Shown here: in pieces, positions 35,959-49,261 of the stretch
How positions within the stretch are numbered: position 1 is the first letter of the stretch
How the letters are laid out: each line of letters starts with the position of its first letter
Origin: Sycobia sp. Sy_11
Taxonomy: Eukaryota > Arthropoda > Insecta > Hymenoptera > Epichrysomallidae
Direction: 5' to 3'
Assembly (NCBI GenBank): GCA_018907035.1
Contig: JACCIC010000014.1
Location: forward strand, 3,266,001-3,330,000
DNA length: 64,000 bases
The notes under the pieces: model-generated
Told to the model about the DNA's origin: nothing
Databases searched by the model: none
The model's input: only the letters and a program-made list of their open reading frames with translations
Translations under genes and position numbers: made by a program

Positions 35959-38900
35959 ATGGCGGGATTGCAAAAATTATTAAAAATACATTGTATTACA
36001 GTGTTATGGATTCTATTTTTCACATTACCTTTTGTAATATGTAATCGACTTAATGTACCTCGAGTTCTGCTACCGGTATTCAATGACTTTCCTGTGAATT
36101 TTACTCTTGAAGTTACAGAAGGCGGTTGTTATCAATGGTAAATGTTTTTTGTATATTTTTGAAAGTAATTAACGATTATATTTAAATATTCTTGCTACTA
36201 TATTTTTTTCTATTGTAAGTATGATGACATAATTACTTTGTTAAGTTTTTCAATAAATTTTGCTTGTCGTTTAACATAACCTAACTTTTTTTTTAATAAT
36301 TTGGTTATACCAAATATATATCAAATACATCAAATTTTTTTTTAATAATTTGATTATATCAAATACATATCAGAATATATGTCAAATAGAATTTCAAAGA
36401 ATTGTTTAAAAAGTATTCATTTAAATTTGAAATAATTTAATTTTTTTTTAATAGGTCTACTTCAAGGCCAGATATTGTACGATTAATACCTATAAATGAA
36501 GACTATGATCATTCATGCTCTATAGAAGTTATAGTTCAAACAGTTACCCGAGATCCAACTAGAAAAACTGCCATTATACTTGCAGAAGATATAAACACTG
36601 GACATTTTCTAAGATGCGATGTTATAGTAGATGCAATATTTTCATTAAACATGGTTACTACTACAAGAGAATTATTTATAGAAGAAGCACCGGAAGCATT
36701 TGAAGTTCGTGCATATGACGAGCAAGGAAATGAATTCACAACTTTAGCTGGTATTGAATTTAATTGGGAAATAGGAAATATTGGCAAGAAAGGCTTTGAA
36801 ATTGGTAGTTTACCAAATAATGTCTTGCGATTTATGACTTTTCATGAATCTCCTTATGAAACACCATTTTCTGTTGCTATGCTTGATAGCATTGGTAAAA
36901 CTGGAAACATGGTTTTATTGGAAGGAGTAAAGACTGGAACTACAAAAGTTTCTGTCAAAATATTATATCCTGAATACAGACATGTTCCTCCTGTAGAAGT
37001 AGAATTAATTGTTGTGGCTAATCTTATAATTATACCATCTGATGTCACTATAATGCCATTCGATAGTTTTACATTCAAAATAGTTCAGGTAAAATTATGT
37101 ATTTTAACAAAATACAAATATATTATATTAAACATATGATTAACATGATTTAATTTTAATTTTAAACATTGTTAAAAAATTATATAAAATTTTATTGATG
37201 TAATTGACAAAATTAATATTTTTATTACTGTACAGGTTCATCAGGGACGTCTGGAAGAAATACGTATTCCTTCAAACCAATATTATTTAGAATCTGAAAA
37301 CATTCGTATTTTAGAAATTGACAATTCAAAAGCAGGAGCTTATGCTTTAATGGAAGGAAAAACAAAAGTTCTCTTACATGATAAAAATGTTCACGAAGAA
37401 TATGGTGTTGTATTACCTACTGCAACAGTAAATGTAAATGATGTGGCATATATTACAATTGCTGTTTTGCCACATCGAAGTCGTTTTCTTATTTTAGGCT
37501 ATACACATGAGATTATTGTTGAATTATTTGATAGGTAACTTTAAATAATCATTATATTTTATTTTAAAATAAAAAATATATACTTTGTTCTTTCAGTAAA
37601 GATCACAAATTTTACATTGGGGAAGGTGTTGAAGTTACTATAAAAATGAGTGAAAAATATTTTGACAAGAAATTAACAACACAAAATGGAACACATGTTG
37701 TAACTGTTCCATTATTAACAGGAACAACTATAGTAGAAGCTACATTACATGGAGTAATCAATAAACTAGGCAAAAGAATTCCTATACTTCCAGAACTTAA
37801 AGCTAAAGTAGAACTCACAATTCACTCGGCAGTAACAATTTATCCACGAATTTTAGCTTTACCTTGGGATCCCAAAGTTAAAACAAGGTATATCTTTTAG
37901 TTCAATAAATTATTCTAAGTATTAAAATTAATAAGTTATGTTGTATTATAAATCATACATAAATAAAGTAATGAGAAATATATTTTTATTTATAGATACG
38001 ATGTAGCTCTTAAAGCAAGTGGTGGTGATGGCTCATATAGTTGGAGTAGTCGTCAATCTTCAATTGTAAGTGTTTCACAAAATGGAGCTTTAAAAATATT
38101 ACAGAAAGGAACAGCTGATATTACTGTATCATTAGTTAGAAATATAAATAATCGTGATACTGCAAAAGTTCATGTTCTAGTACCCACAAAGTTAGAAATA
38201 ATACAATATAATATGGAAGCAGCAGTTGGCGAGTTAATTCATCTTCATGTTGCCTTATTTGGAGAATTATTTGATGGATCTGAAGTTCGTCTAATCCCTT
38301 TTAACGATTGTCAAGATTTGTCTTTTGAAGTAGACATTCCAGATGGAATTTTTGTTGAGATTGAAAGTGAAGATATTGAGCCCGTTAGCATTGCATGTGC
38401 TACAGTCACAATTGTAAGTCAAAGCATTGGTATATCTAAAGTGTCTGTGACATATGGTAGAAATTTGACTGACAATGTTACGGTATCAGCTTACGAGCCT
38501 TTAGTAGTTGTTCATCCCTCAAAAGCTGAAACAGTTTTAGCAGTTGGTTCATCAAGAAATATTATTTTCAAAGGTGGTCCTCAAGCATGGTCTGGAACAA
38601 TGCAAGGTTATCAAAAGAAAGCTCATGTTACTGATCGTGATATTATTGAAGTTGTAGAAGAAGAATCTTCTTATGAAACTGAAATTTCTGTTTTTAAAGT
38701 TCTATGTAGATCACTTGGTGAATCATACTTAAAATTTAGTATTTTTAATACACCTATACTTCCCTCTTGTAAAGGAGGGGAAGCACTTGCAATTGTAAAA
38801 GTTATTTGTGCCAAACCTCGTTATATTTATTTGCAACCAGAATTTCGAGATGGCCAGGATTGTCCAGTGAGTCAGGATGCTGAAAGAATTGTTGCACACA

Positions 38901-41900
38901 GCGAAGAATCTTTGCGACTGCTTATTATTGTAAAAGATGAAGATGGACGAAAATTTGATAATATAACTAGTTTAAGTATTGACTGGAGTATAAAGCCAAT
39001 TGTAAGTGCAGATATTGAGATTCCCGTAGGAAGTTTGGAAGAAACGTCATTTGAATATCAAGTTTACTTGCCAAAAAATCATTATCAACAAATTATTCCT
39101 AAAAAGTTTACTGATTCACTTACTTTAAAGGCTAAAATAACTGGCTATCAAAAAAATATTCTTTTACGGTAATAAACTGTAATTTAAAAATCGCATAATT
39201 TTTAATTACTCTATTAAATGTATAATATATCTTAATATATTATAATGGCTTTATTTTATTTATAGGTCAAAGATTTTTCCAGAGTACCCTCCTTTTCCAA
39301 TTGACAATAACAAAGGAGTTGAAGTAACTCCATTGATTGAGGCTAGTGTTAATATATTCTTAGTTAATGATACCATTATCACTCCGAATAAATTGAAAAT
39401 TTTAAACGATCCTAACAGTAAATACTACCTTCAAGTTAGTCAAGGTTCTGGTTATTATGATCTTGTTTTAAGCAATGAAGAAGTAGCGGATATTCGTTAT
39501 GTCGAGCCAACGCGAACCATTAGCATCATTCCAAGAAGATCAGGAACACTTAGAGTTGCTCTAGTTGACCTCTGCTTAGTTTCAAAAGCAGCTGAAGTAG
39601 AAATAGAAGTACAGCAGCTTGCAAGTCTCAAGATTGAAAGTGTGAACAAGGTTGAAAAAGGAAAATATATAATAGCAAAACTTCAACTTTATGATACAAA
39701 CGGATTTTTGATGATGCTGCCTGCATTGGAGGTACTCGATGTTAAGATAGAGACCGAGAATAGGTATATTGAATTAAAACGTTTACCAACCAAAGAACAA
39801 GGTAATCCACCGTTTGATAAAATTTTGTACTTGATACATGGGTTAGAAGAGGGTGAAGCACAAGTTGTATTTAGTAGTGGACAAGGTGCAAATGAAGTTC
39901 GAAGTGAAACAATGATTATTCAAGTTTTTCCACCACTTCAAATTTTACCTAAAAACCTTACAACCCTTGTTGGTACTATTTACCAAATTTCAACTGTAGG
40001 TGGACCTAAAAATGCAGAGATTGAGTTTTCTACAGATAATGAAGATGTTTTAAAAATTGATCAAACTGGAGTTATTGAAGGAATAGCAACTGGTCAAACG
40101 ACGATTTTCGCTAAAGCTATCGGAGAAGATTCAAGGGGGAAGAAAGTTGTTTACTCTCAGGATCATACTGAAGTGCGAGTTATTTTACTAGAAGGAGTGA
40201 AAATTGTAGTTCCCACGCATCGAATAAAGGTTGGAGCTATTATACCTGTATGGGCCTTTGGAATTCCTGATCATTTAACTCCATTGATTATCGGTTCTAT
40301 GAAGTCCCCTCTCGTATTTTCTTGGTCAACAAATGATCCAAAATTAATGACTCTTCATAATATGTACGAGGAAACTGGCATTAACGTTAGGCAAGTTTTT
40401 AAAACATACATAATTACTGATGCTTCTATTTTTTTTATACTATCAAGTATTTTAATTAAATTACTTAACATTAATTTTAAAATGATTTTAAGACTGTAAG
40501 ACCAATAGAAATATTTATTAATTTATCTAAAAACAGTCGACATAAGCACAATTAAAGTATTATTATAAGATTGTTGATAAAATATATAAAACTAATTGAT
40601 TCCTATATATTTATGCCAATAAAAGGTATCAAAACGAAGTAACATTAAGAGCAAAAGCAAATGAAGTTGGAACTGCAACAATTACTTTGACTGCAACAAC
40701 ACCTTGCAATGTCCTCGGTGGTTGCCGACTTCAACCAATCTTCAGTTCATCTGCGAAGATAGAAATCTTCGAAGAGCTGAGATTAATAAATGAGGATACT
40801 GCTGGAGAATCTTTGGTTTTAATTATGGCTCCAAACTCATCGATGAAACTTCGAACGAATCGTGATAAATTTGGATCGACTACGTATAAAGTATTGACCA
40901 GCGGACCATCCGGCGGAGAAACCGATGATACGGACGTTTTGTCATCTGTATCCAATATTATTACTATTGACAAAAATGGCTTTCTGAAATCTGGAGAGCA
41001 TTATGGAAGTGGAATTATAATCGTCACAAATATCGAAGCGTACAGTACAAAGCAAATACTCACTATTGCAGTTCATGTAAGAATATTTATATTTGAAATC
41101 GAAAATAATAATAATTTATTAACTATATTTTACATTATCATTATGATATTTTTAATTATAATCCCATAGATAAAACCAATTCATTACATAATGTTATCTT
41201 TAAAATCTAATGTTCAAATTCGAAGTGGAGAAGAATTAACAATGTTGCCAAAGGGCATGGATTTAAATTATGTTCTCGAATTCTACGATAATGTTGGATC
41301 TAAATTTCATGCCGCCGAGATTGATTTTAAAACGTTATCAAGTCGCACCGATTTAGTGGCTTTCACTCAAAATGATAAAAACACCGTGAACGCTAAGTTC
41401 CTGGAAAACGGCGAGCTCATTGTAAAAGTTTACAATGAAAAATATCCAAATGGAATGTTTGATTATGTGCACATGGCCATTGGTGATGTACTTTACCCTA
41501 CTAAGGTATATAAATAATTAAATTAACATTTTTAATCAATTTAAAAAAAAGAACAATATTTAAGAATTTTGAGCTTTATTTTTTTACGTAGCCTGAAACT
41601 ATTATAATGTAAAATTGATTGTTATAGTCTGTAATTACGGTCGGAGATGTAGTTTGCTTCTCAATGCCTCTTTTATCATCTGATGGAGATCCTGGCTATT
41701 GGCAATCATCCTCACCGGAAATTCTGTACGTTGATCCAGTTACTGGCATTGGTAGAGCTCGAAGCTCGGGTAATGCGAGAGTAAAACACAGCGTCGCTAT
41801 GCATCACCGCGATGAGGTCGAGATCACTGTGAATCCTATAAACCAAATCACACTTATTCCATTGAAGGGTAGAAATGTGACAGGGACAGAAATCTTTAGT

Positions 41901-44102
41901 GTACCTTTGATAATTCAAGGCAAACACGAGAGCCTTAAGGAGAATAACATTTTATCAAGAGGCTCAGGTGGCTGTAGAACACTCTCATCATTTTCATTGA
42001 ATCACTATCCGTACATTTGTACTATTCAGTTTGCACCTTTATATTCAACAATAAGAGTAAAGGAATTATTCTATGCTAAACCGAGATTTGATATTACAAC
42101 TGGTAAGTTATAAAATGATACTTGAAACTTTCTTTTTTAATTAATTATTTATTTATTCAATATATTATGGATATGTAGTTACTTTACTGGAATATATACA
42201 TATAACAAGTTTAATTTCTACTACCGCTAAATTCGGTAAACATTGCTTGTAAAGTACCTTCGAACAAATTCGGTAATAACGGGAATCGAACTCGGGTTAT
42301 CGTTTTCTTAAATTAATTATTCTAATAAGTTATTAGAACAGAGTTGCTTTTTAATATTAATACATAAATATTGAAAGAACTATAGGATGCTTTTTAAGAG
42401 TTTAGGAAATTCAATATTTTGATAACGAGTTTTTCTATTTTCTACGACCTGTAAGAAAAAAAACAAACAGTTTCAAAGTTCATTAACTACAACTTAACAA
42501 AATTCATAATCAAGCAAAAGTGTAATCATAGAAATAATTACGGAAAATCTAAAAGTATGAGTAATGCAGCAGGAGATTTGTTGCTGTGTGAACGATCGTA
42601 TATGTAAAACTGACTAGATAAATATTTATAAGACGTATAACTTAAAGTTGACGGAAGTTTTTTTTATTTTACAAGTTACTAATCCTCAAAAAGTATCCTA
42701 CTTCTTCTAATATTCGTTTATTAAATAATAAAACGCACTCTCCATAATTTTTTTATATTAAATTTTTAACAAAATTTAAATATAATGGTTAATATGTTTG
42801 TAAAGATTAACATTGTTATCAAACTTTTATTAGGACATGCTTCACAACGAAGCACGTAAAAGTGTACAATAATTCCTTAATTAATTAAATATTTTTATTC
42901 ATAGGATATTATTACTGTGATATTATTCCAATGTCATTGCCTTCTGTAATGTCAAGTACTTTAGAGACTATGATTCGGATTAATGCCTTAAGTCGCGATG
43001 TTGAAGGCACTCCAATTGAAGTATCTTATCTTCCACCTATGTACATTCCAACAAGAGAAATAATCTTCTTTAGTTCTCTGGGACAAGATGTGCCAAAAGC
43101 TAGTCTTGAAATTTATGGCCTTCAATATGTTTTAGAAAACATTATTGTGAGTTATCATTTGTATCAATTAAATTAAAATTAATGAAATTTTTAAATGTTA
43201 AAAAAATTTAATTATTATTACTGATATTTTTTATATAACAAATAATTATGTATTTTATTTATTTTAATAATATATAGATTGAAGCACCAGAAGAAATTAG
43301 TCTTGGTCCTCGTCAATTTCTTTCCAAAAATTTAGCATCTTACAAATTGAGTTTAACACAAAATCAAGACGAAGTTCAAGGTCGAAAAATTATCGTCACA
43401 AATGAGCTCACGAAGCAAAATGTTTCGGTATGGATATTTAGATTTTGAAAATAAGTATTCGTTAGAATTTAAATAATGATAATCATCCATTCTTTTTAGC
43501 TTTTGATTCGTGTACCTAAATTTGACCAATTTCCTCATATTTCTGGTATTCATTGGGTGGATTACATGTATTTCCACAGATACGTTTTGGGAACGTTTGT
43601 GATACTTTCAATCTCATTTTTCCACTGTAAGATAGATTGTACATTTTAAAATAAAATTTACTTGATATATTGATTAATGTATAAAAAATATGACTCTTTT
43701 ACAGTTTGGAAAAATAAAATGGCAAATGTAGATATGTCAGTTAGAAATAAAAATATATTTGGTAAGAATTATTTATATTCATCTTATAAATATATAGAAT
43801 TTATTTAATATTTATAAAACTTTTAAAGGGAGTTTAATTCTCAATATAAATCATGATAAAAATTTTGATTTATAATTTATTAATCCTACTTTCTAATAGC
43901 TAAAAAGTGTACACCTCCATCAAAAAGGACACTTGGTTCAACAGCATTGCATAATGCATCAAATTCTTCTAGTCCCGGAAGTCCAGGAAGCCCAGGAAGT
44001 GCAGATTTATCTTTAAGGCCATTTTCTGCTTTTGAACCTGTATATGGAGATCCTAGAGGTTTCGTTACACCAGTTGTACGGAGAAATAGAACTTGCTTAT
44101 AG
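35959..44102 (+). CDS. NUP210: nuclear pore membrane glycoprotein 210
   Basis: gp210 is a type I membrane nucleoporin whose large luminal domain sits in the perinuclear space and rings the pore. Fourteen exons (35959-36137, 36455-37088, 37236-37534, 37597-37887, 37996-39168, 39266-40390, 40626-41076, 41170-41505, 41628-42102, 42905-43146, 43278-43427, 43500-43626, 43705-43761 and 43900-44102) sum to 5742 bases, about 1913 aa, very near the vertebrate length (about 1887). A signal peptide covers residues 1-28 or so. It is followed by NVPRVLLP, typical of the mature N-terminus, then a long array of beta-rich Ig-like repeats. One membrane span lies near 1813-1829, followed by a short Ser/Gly/Pro-rich tail ([11 protein letters not shown]) facing the nucleoplasm or cytoplasm. 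The intron after exon 6 is GC-AG (AG/GCAAGT); this reading alone keeps the frame. The 5' neighbour is the divergent GOLM gene, and TRAP-beta converges at the 3' end. Confidence 0.96.
42225..42330 (-). repeat. tRNA-related SINE-like segment in gp210 intron
   Basis: On the minus strand, CCCGAGTTCGATTCCCG is a near-perfect B box with a T-arm-like context, antisense to gp210 in the 802-base intron after exon 9. No complete cloverleaf forms. The block resembles the T arm of the tRNA-like element at 16381-16455 (CCGAGTTCAAATCCCGG), so both may come from tRNA-derived SINEs. Confidence 0.4.
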
Positions 44103-45155
44103 ATTATGTGTACTAGTGAATATACTTCTTTAAGTTGTTTAAATATTTTTCAGGACTTTTATTTTTTCTTATAATACTAATATTTTTTACTTTAAAACTA
44201 TATTTTGAAAAGTGAGTGAATAATTGAAAAGTGAAACCTTAAACTTATTCTGTGACATTTATAATATTTATTAATAATTAATGAATGTGTATAAAGTGTA
44301 ATTATAAAAAGACATGACTATACTGGAATGTAAGATTGATATCGTTAATTAATGACAAAGTGTTCATAGCAAGTGAAAGATAGTTCATTCTTAATAACAT
44401 TAAAAGTTTGTTCGCGAATAATTATAGCTTATGGACGAAAGTACTATAAAAAAAATGAAGTGTCAAGAATCATATTCAAGAAATCAACATTTCAATGACT
44501 ATTTGTTTGAACAAAATATAACATTTCATATTGATTTTCATCATACAATATCTATACTGAAAATATTAAGTTACTTTTGATTTGTCTATGTCAGAGTTTA
44601 AATATTGAAAGATTAATTAAAATCTTGAAATTAGTGTATCAAAAATTTGTATATTCAGTTAGATATTACAAGATTTAAACATAAAAATTAAAAAAAAATT
44701 AATTTCTATTTCTCTATATATATTCATGAGAATCAAGTAATAATTAAAATTTTTTGTTTTACAGAGTTAAATATTTTTTTGTACTTCACATATGAACTCT
44801 TTTTATTTAATTTTTTTACCATTGTATTAAAAAATCATATTCTTTATTTACTCTGTAAAACAAAAATTTATGTTGATCAATAATAAAATAATTACATTTC
44901 AAAAAAGTTGCACTGATTTTTGTACAGATTGTAAGTCGAACAAAAAGTATTTGTAAATAAGTTTCCTTATATATGAAAAAATGTAGCTTATAATAAACAA
45001 GGATTTTTTACAATAAAGTATATAAAATAAATGTTTATAAATAATATTTATTACAAAAATTGAAGTATACAACAAAACAGTCGCACCTTTCACATTCACG
45101 CAAAAAGTAATTTTTCGCACAAATTATCTAATTAAAATTATCAGTTCTGAAATAA
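44103..45155. other. convergent 3' UTR interval, gp210 / TRAP-beta
   Basis: AT-rich sequence between two stop codons, expected to hold both 3' UTRs. A minus-strand AATAAA (TTTATT at about 45047-45052) lies about 105 bases beyond the TRAP-beta stop. No other feature seen. Confidence 0.5.
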
Positions 45156-46539
45156 TCAATGTTTTTTGCTATTTTTTGAGAGTTTTTCATATTTACGTTT
45201 ACTGGAGAACCAAAGTGCAAATGGAATTGCTAGTGATGGTAAGGTCATAACTGCAAATGCAGCCCAATCAATCTAAAACAAATATTTGTTAAAAGTTATA
45301 AAACTTTAGAAGAAGTTTTAAAAGTATTGATGTTTCTATGTTAAATTTTTTCATGAAGTTAACATTGTTTTTTGATAAATAAATTAAAATAAATTAACCA
45401 AATATTTTTAATTATACTTTGACTAAATTTCAATTTTGATTTGACTGATTAAATTTTATCTGAGTGTATACAGTGTTGTTTAATGGAAATTTTAAGTTAA
45501 CAACCAAATCTAATTTTAAAATTTTGACTAATTTTTTCTATTGATTTCCAAGAAATATATTCATAAATTAAATAAATTCGTAAAAAATAACTTCACATAT
45601 TTTTATATTAAAAATTAACAATTATAAGGTATGATAAATAGATCTTTAAGTAAGGTGCATTTATGACTTATAAAAGAAAATAAATACTGCATTAAGCTTA
45701 AAAAATGTTCAAAGTGTTTCTTTTATAAATTCTTACACAATATCATGTTAGAATTATGTAAATAATATTAAAAAGATGATTTTCATTTTTATATATTCAT
45801 TTTTTTAGTTGTATTTATAAATATGTAAATTAATATTTGTCATTAGCTAAAATTATTTTACTCTCTTTAAATATTTCTTTTAAAATGATCTTTATAATAC
45901 CTTTACATTCCTTTTTTAAACTGCTCTTTGTTTATAACTTACCACATGTGATGAAAACTTCTTATCATACTCCTTGTAGGCAGTAAAATATGCCAGACCA
46001 GGTTCGCTACTGGCTGCCACTTGTAATCTTGGAGCATCTTCTCTCCTACGGTATAAAACTTCAGCAGAAGTGAAGTTAAAGTATCCAGCTCTTCTTGGTC
46101 TGACAACAACAGTATGAGTTACATTGGTATGCGGTGGTACTCGATCTATTCTTGCATTTAGTTCACCACTGACATGTGCAAAATTATCAGGATCAAAGGA
46201 GTTGTCAGTGATTTCAACTTCAAGAGCAGCTGCACTGCCAGTATTATATACTATATACTAAAGGAATTATTTACATTAGGAATTACTAATATAACTTTAT
46301 TTTAATTATATATTTAATATTGAGGAAATTATTTTAAGTAGTTTCATTCTCAAATATTCCTGTAAAATTTATAAGTAAATCAACTGAATTACCTTAATAA
46401 TAACATCCATATTTTCAACCAGATACTTATTGTGAATATGTTTTGCTACTAACAAACGAGCTCCTTCATTTTCCTCCTCATTTCCGCAAACTGCAGCTAA
46501 TAGTGCAGTTGCTACACAAAATAAAAAGTGGAGTTTCAT
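45156..46539 (-). CDS. SSR2: translocon-associated protein subunit beta
   Basis: TRAP-beta is a subunit of the ER translocon-associated complex beside Sec61 that helps insert secretory and membrane proteins. Three coding exons (46539-46393, 46257-45943 and 45272-45156) give 192 aa; the human protein has 183. A signal peptide spans about 1-19. A luminal beta-sandwich domain includes [15 protein letters not shown] and potential N-glycosylation sites NVT and NFT. One C-terminal membrane span (about 157-176) is followed by a basic cytosolic tail ([16 protein letters not shown]). The ATG lies one base after an acceptor (TTTCAG), so the 5' UTR is split; a non-coding exon ends at a GTAAGT donor at 47009. 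It is head to head with BORCS8. Confidence 0.96.
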
Positions 46540-47008
46540 CCTGAAATAAGAAACGTATTTAAAATAACAATTAAGAAAAAATAAAAGAGAGAAAAATAAT
46601 ATTAAAGAACGTTAAAAATAGATTCTCAAGGTGTCTGCTACATCCAAATGATAGTTGATATTTATAAAAAACGATAGAAATACACTCGGTTTTACTAAAT
46701 GCATGTTCAAAAGGATAAATAACAACTTTGGTAGTATTTTGAAGGTGATCAACATTAAAATATAATTCAAAATAAGCGTTTAATCGTTTACGTATGTTGA
46801 AAATAACGAAACATCGTTTCACATGTTAATCCACATTGTAAAAATTTAAATAAGTTCTAATATTAAAAGTCAGACAAAAGTTATGTTAAAAGTTATATAA
46901 AATATACTTTTCTAAGAAATAAAAAAACCAAGAAATTATTAAATATAATTATTAAAATTTCTCCATAATTATTTATCAGATAATGATGTGAAAAATCATT
47001 TTACTTAC

Positions 47009-47110
47009 CTGTTGACGAGTACTGACTAACCTGGGAAGAAGGTCTATAACCGCTGAGAAGCGAAGAGCGAAGCATGTGGCGCATCTGGATATAACTTGAA
47101 GTCAGCGTCG
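47009..47110 (-). other. SSR2: likely non-coding first exon of TRAP-beta
   Basis: On the minus strand, sequence ending TCGTCAACAG is followed by a consensus donor GTAAGT (47003-47008). It is GC-richer than its surroundings and sits upstream of the coding exon's acceptor at 46541. The 5' limit is a guess. Confidence 0.5.
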
Positions 47111-47223
47111 CCAACTAGTGCCACGTACTCCGATTTATCGAATTTAAAGAAATTCAAGTTCAGTCAGTCAGTCTGGTTACAGGGTTCAATCGAGGGTTCA
47201 ATTCAAGCGATCAGAGTCACAAC

Positions 47224-47279
<56 letters not shown>

Positions 47280-47592
47280 CATATGAATAACAATACCTGA
47301 CAATACCAAAACAACGGTCACCAATCAAACAATACTGAAATCAGCTGAAATATCAGATGATTTCATATCTAATAGAATAGGAAACTAATATAAGCTATAA
47401 TATCTACCTTATACCTTTAATTTTTTAATCAGCTGTTTTCTACATAAAAAAGAATAATTTATATTATTTTATTATGGTTTAAATCGTGTTTTAATAACCT
47501 TAACCTGCCTTTATCTTATGTGATTTCCAATTGGTTAAGATTTTGTGCTAAGGAAAGTAAAAATTGTATTAAACACATAAATTATTGTTAAT
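47111..47592. promoter_or_regulatory. bidirectional promoter region, TRAP-beta / BORCS8
   Basis: Fewer than 500 bases separate the two divergent transcripts, so promoter sequences are probably shared. No TATA box is evident. An (AT)n array of about 25 units (47226-47276) lies in the middle. Confidence 0.5.
47226..47276. repeat. (AT)n microsatellite in a bidirectional promoter
   Basis: Pure dinucleotide array between the divergent TRAP-beta and BORCS8 transcription units. Confidence 0.95.
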
Positions 47593-48230
47593 ATGTCAAC
47601 AAAAGTGTATCAGACTGACAAGGAATTGGAGACAAAAGTGAAAAAGGGTATGTTTAGATTTAAATTTTTTGAAATATAATTTTATTACGTATCTATATGC
47701 AATAAATTATACAAAAAGATTAAAATGTTATATTTTATAAATTTAATAGTTAACAATGTGAATTTAATATTTTTACAGCAACTGAAAGAATCTCTGAAAA
47801 TATGCATATTGTAGCCAATGAACCATCTTTAGCATTCTATAGGCTTCAAGAGCATGTTAGAAAAGCATTGCCACCAATGGTCGAAAAAAGAGTTGAAGTA
47901 TTGGCATTAAGACAACATTTACAAGGTCATTGTTATGATGTTGAGTATGCAATTACAGCAATCAAAGGCATGCAAGGAGCTACAAAGAGCTTTAACAATA
48001 CATTGGACTTATTAAAAAATGCTATTTTTTATAAACAGCAAATAAAATATGAAGAGCAACGGCGTAAAAAGGCTGAAGGAAATAAAGAATCTATGTACAA
48101 AAGACTTTCTGCACACATTCCAACTTTACCTGATGATCTTTCTGATGTTGTTAGAGAAACTGCAAATCGTGTCGAGTCAATGATGAGTCATGCAAGACAT
48201 TCTAATCCAGAATCTCAAAAAAATAATTAA
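47593..48230 (+). CDS. BORCS8: BLOC-1-related complex subunit 8
   Basis: BORCS8 (MEF2BNB) is a subunit of BORC, which recruits ARL8 to lysosomes and so moves them along microtubules. Two exons (47593-47647 and 47779-48230, phase 1) encode 168 aa. The core VANEPSLAFYRLQEHVRKALP and the following DVEYAITAIKGM stretch match the family's conserved helical region, at about residues 30-90. The remainder is a charged, helical and partly disordered C-terminal extension, making it longer than the human protein (about 119 aa). The gene is divergent from TRAP-beta and closely spaced. Confidence 0.92.
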
Positions 48231-48799
48231 TTTGTATATCGATAGTATGATTGTGTTAGTATTATCATTGTTAAAGATTCTGTAATATAAATTATATAAA
48301 CCAAATATTGATTGAATTTTAAATGTTAATAATTTAACTGATCTATATGCATATCTGTTGGCTTCAAAAGTATCATATATTTTTATGAAATATTTAAAAA
48401 TAATATTACATTTATTTTTTAACAAATAATATTTTCATTTACAATATATGTTTAATATTTAAAGAAACTTATTTAAATATTGAAAATTCATGAAATGTGA
48501 ACAATATAAATAGAACATCTTATCTAGAAAAATGGATTCTATGAGAGATCATTAATAACTCTCTAAAATTAAGTATTCTATTAAGCTTTATTGCTATTGT
48601 AATACTAATATAAAAATCGATATAATTTGAAATGTTTATATTAATTTATATGATTCAAAATCCTTTATGTATTTGAATTAATTTTACAGGTGCCTTTGTT
48701 GTGTTTCTTTTGCATTTTATCATACTATTCTTTTTACTTTACTATCCCTCACAATTTAGAGCACCGAGCCATTATTGTTTGGAATGTTTTCTATTATAG
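48231..48799. other. BORCS8 3' UTR and AT-rich spacer
   Basis: AT-rich sequence after the BORCS8 stop, with no further coding signal. It probably includes the 3' UTR. No strong polyadenylation hexamer stands out close to the stop. Confidence 0.4.
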
Positions 48800-48829
48800 T
48801 TCAGTTTAGTATTCAGTTGCGTTTTATCC

Positions 48830-49261
48830 ATCATCAGGTGCCGTGCATCAGCGTGCTCTGCTGTGAAAGTTCTCTTTCTCTCCCCCACCCCACCCACATA
48901 TAATGTATATATATATATATATTTAAAATGTCGCGTTGCAATGAGGGGTGGGGAGGAGAAAGAGTCGTGCGCTGGCCACGCGTAAGGGTTATGTGATATT
49001 TTTTTTCGAAAGTACGTGAGTGAATGAAAACATCTTTAGGGAAAGCAGTCTATAAGTACTTATACACAGCATTATTGGAAACAAATATATTCAGTGATAT
49101 TTGCAAAAATGAACGAATTGTGATGTGTACAAAGTAAGCGAGAACATAAAAATGCCGTGGCACGAACCCCTGATGGCCTAATGTGAATTCTTCTGCTCTT
49201 GGCACGGATCACGTCACACTTTCTCCGTCTCTTTACGAGATTCGATCTCCTTCAACCTTTG
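48830..49261 (+). other. possible non-coding first exon and promoter of a long gene
   Basis: A GC-richer patch with pyrimidine tracts (TCTCTTTCTCTCCCCCACC), a short (AT)n at 48903-48921, and at its end CCTTTG followed by GTGAGA, a strong splice donor at 49262. The only ATGs open short frames that stop quickly (for example one starting near 49153), as in a 5' UTR. No coding exon follows within the window, so the gene would have a first intron of more than 14 kb. This is inference from composition and one splice signal. Confidence 0.3.
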
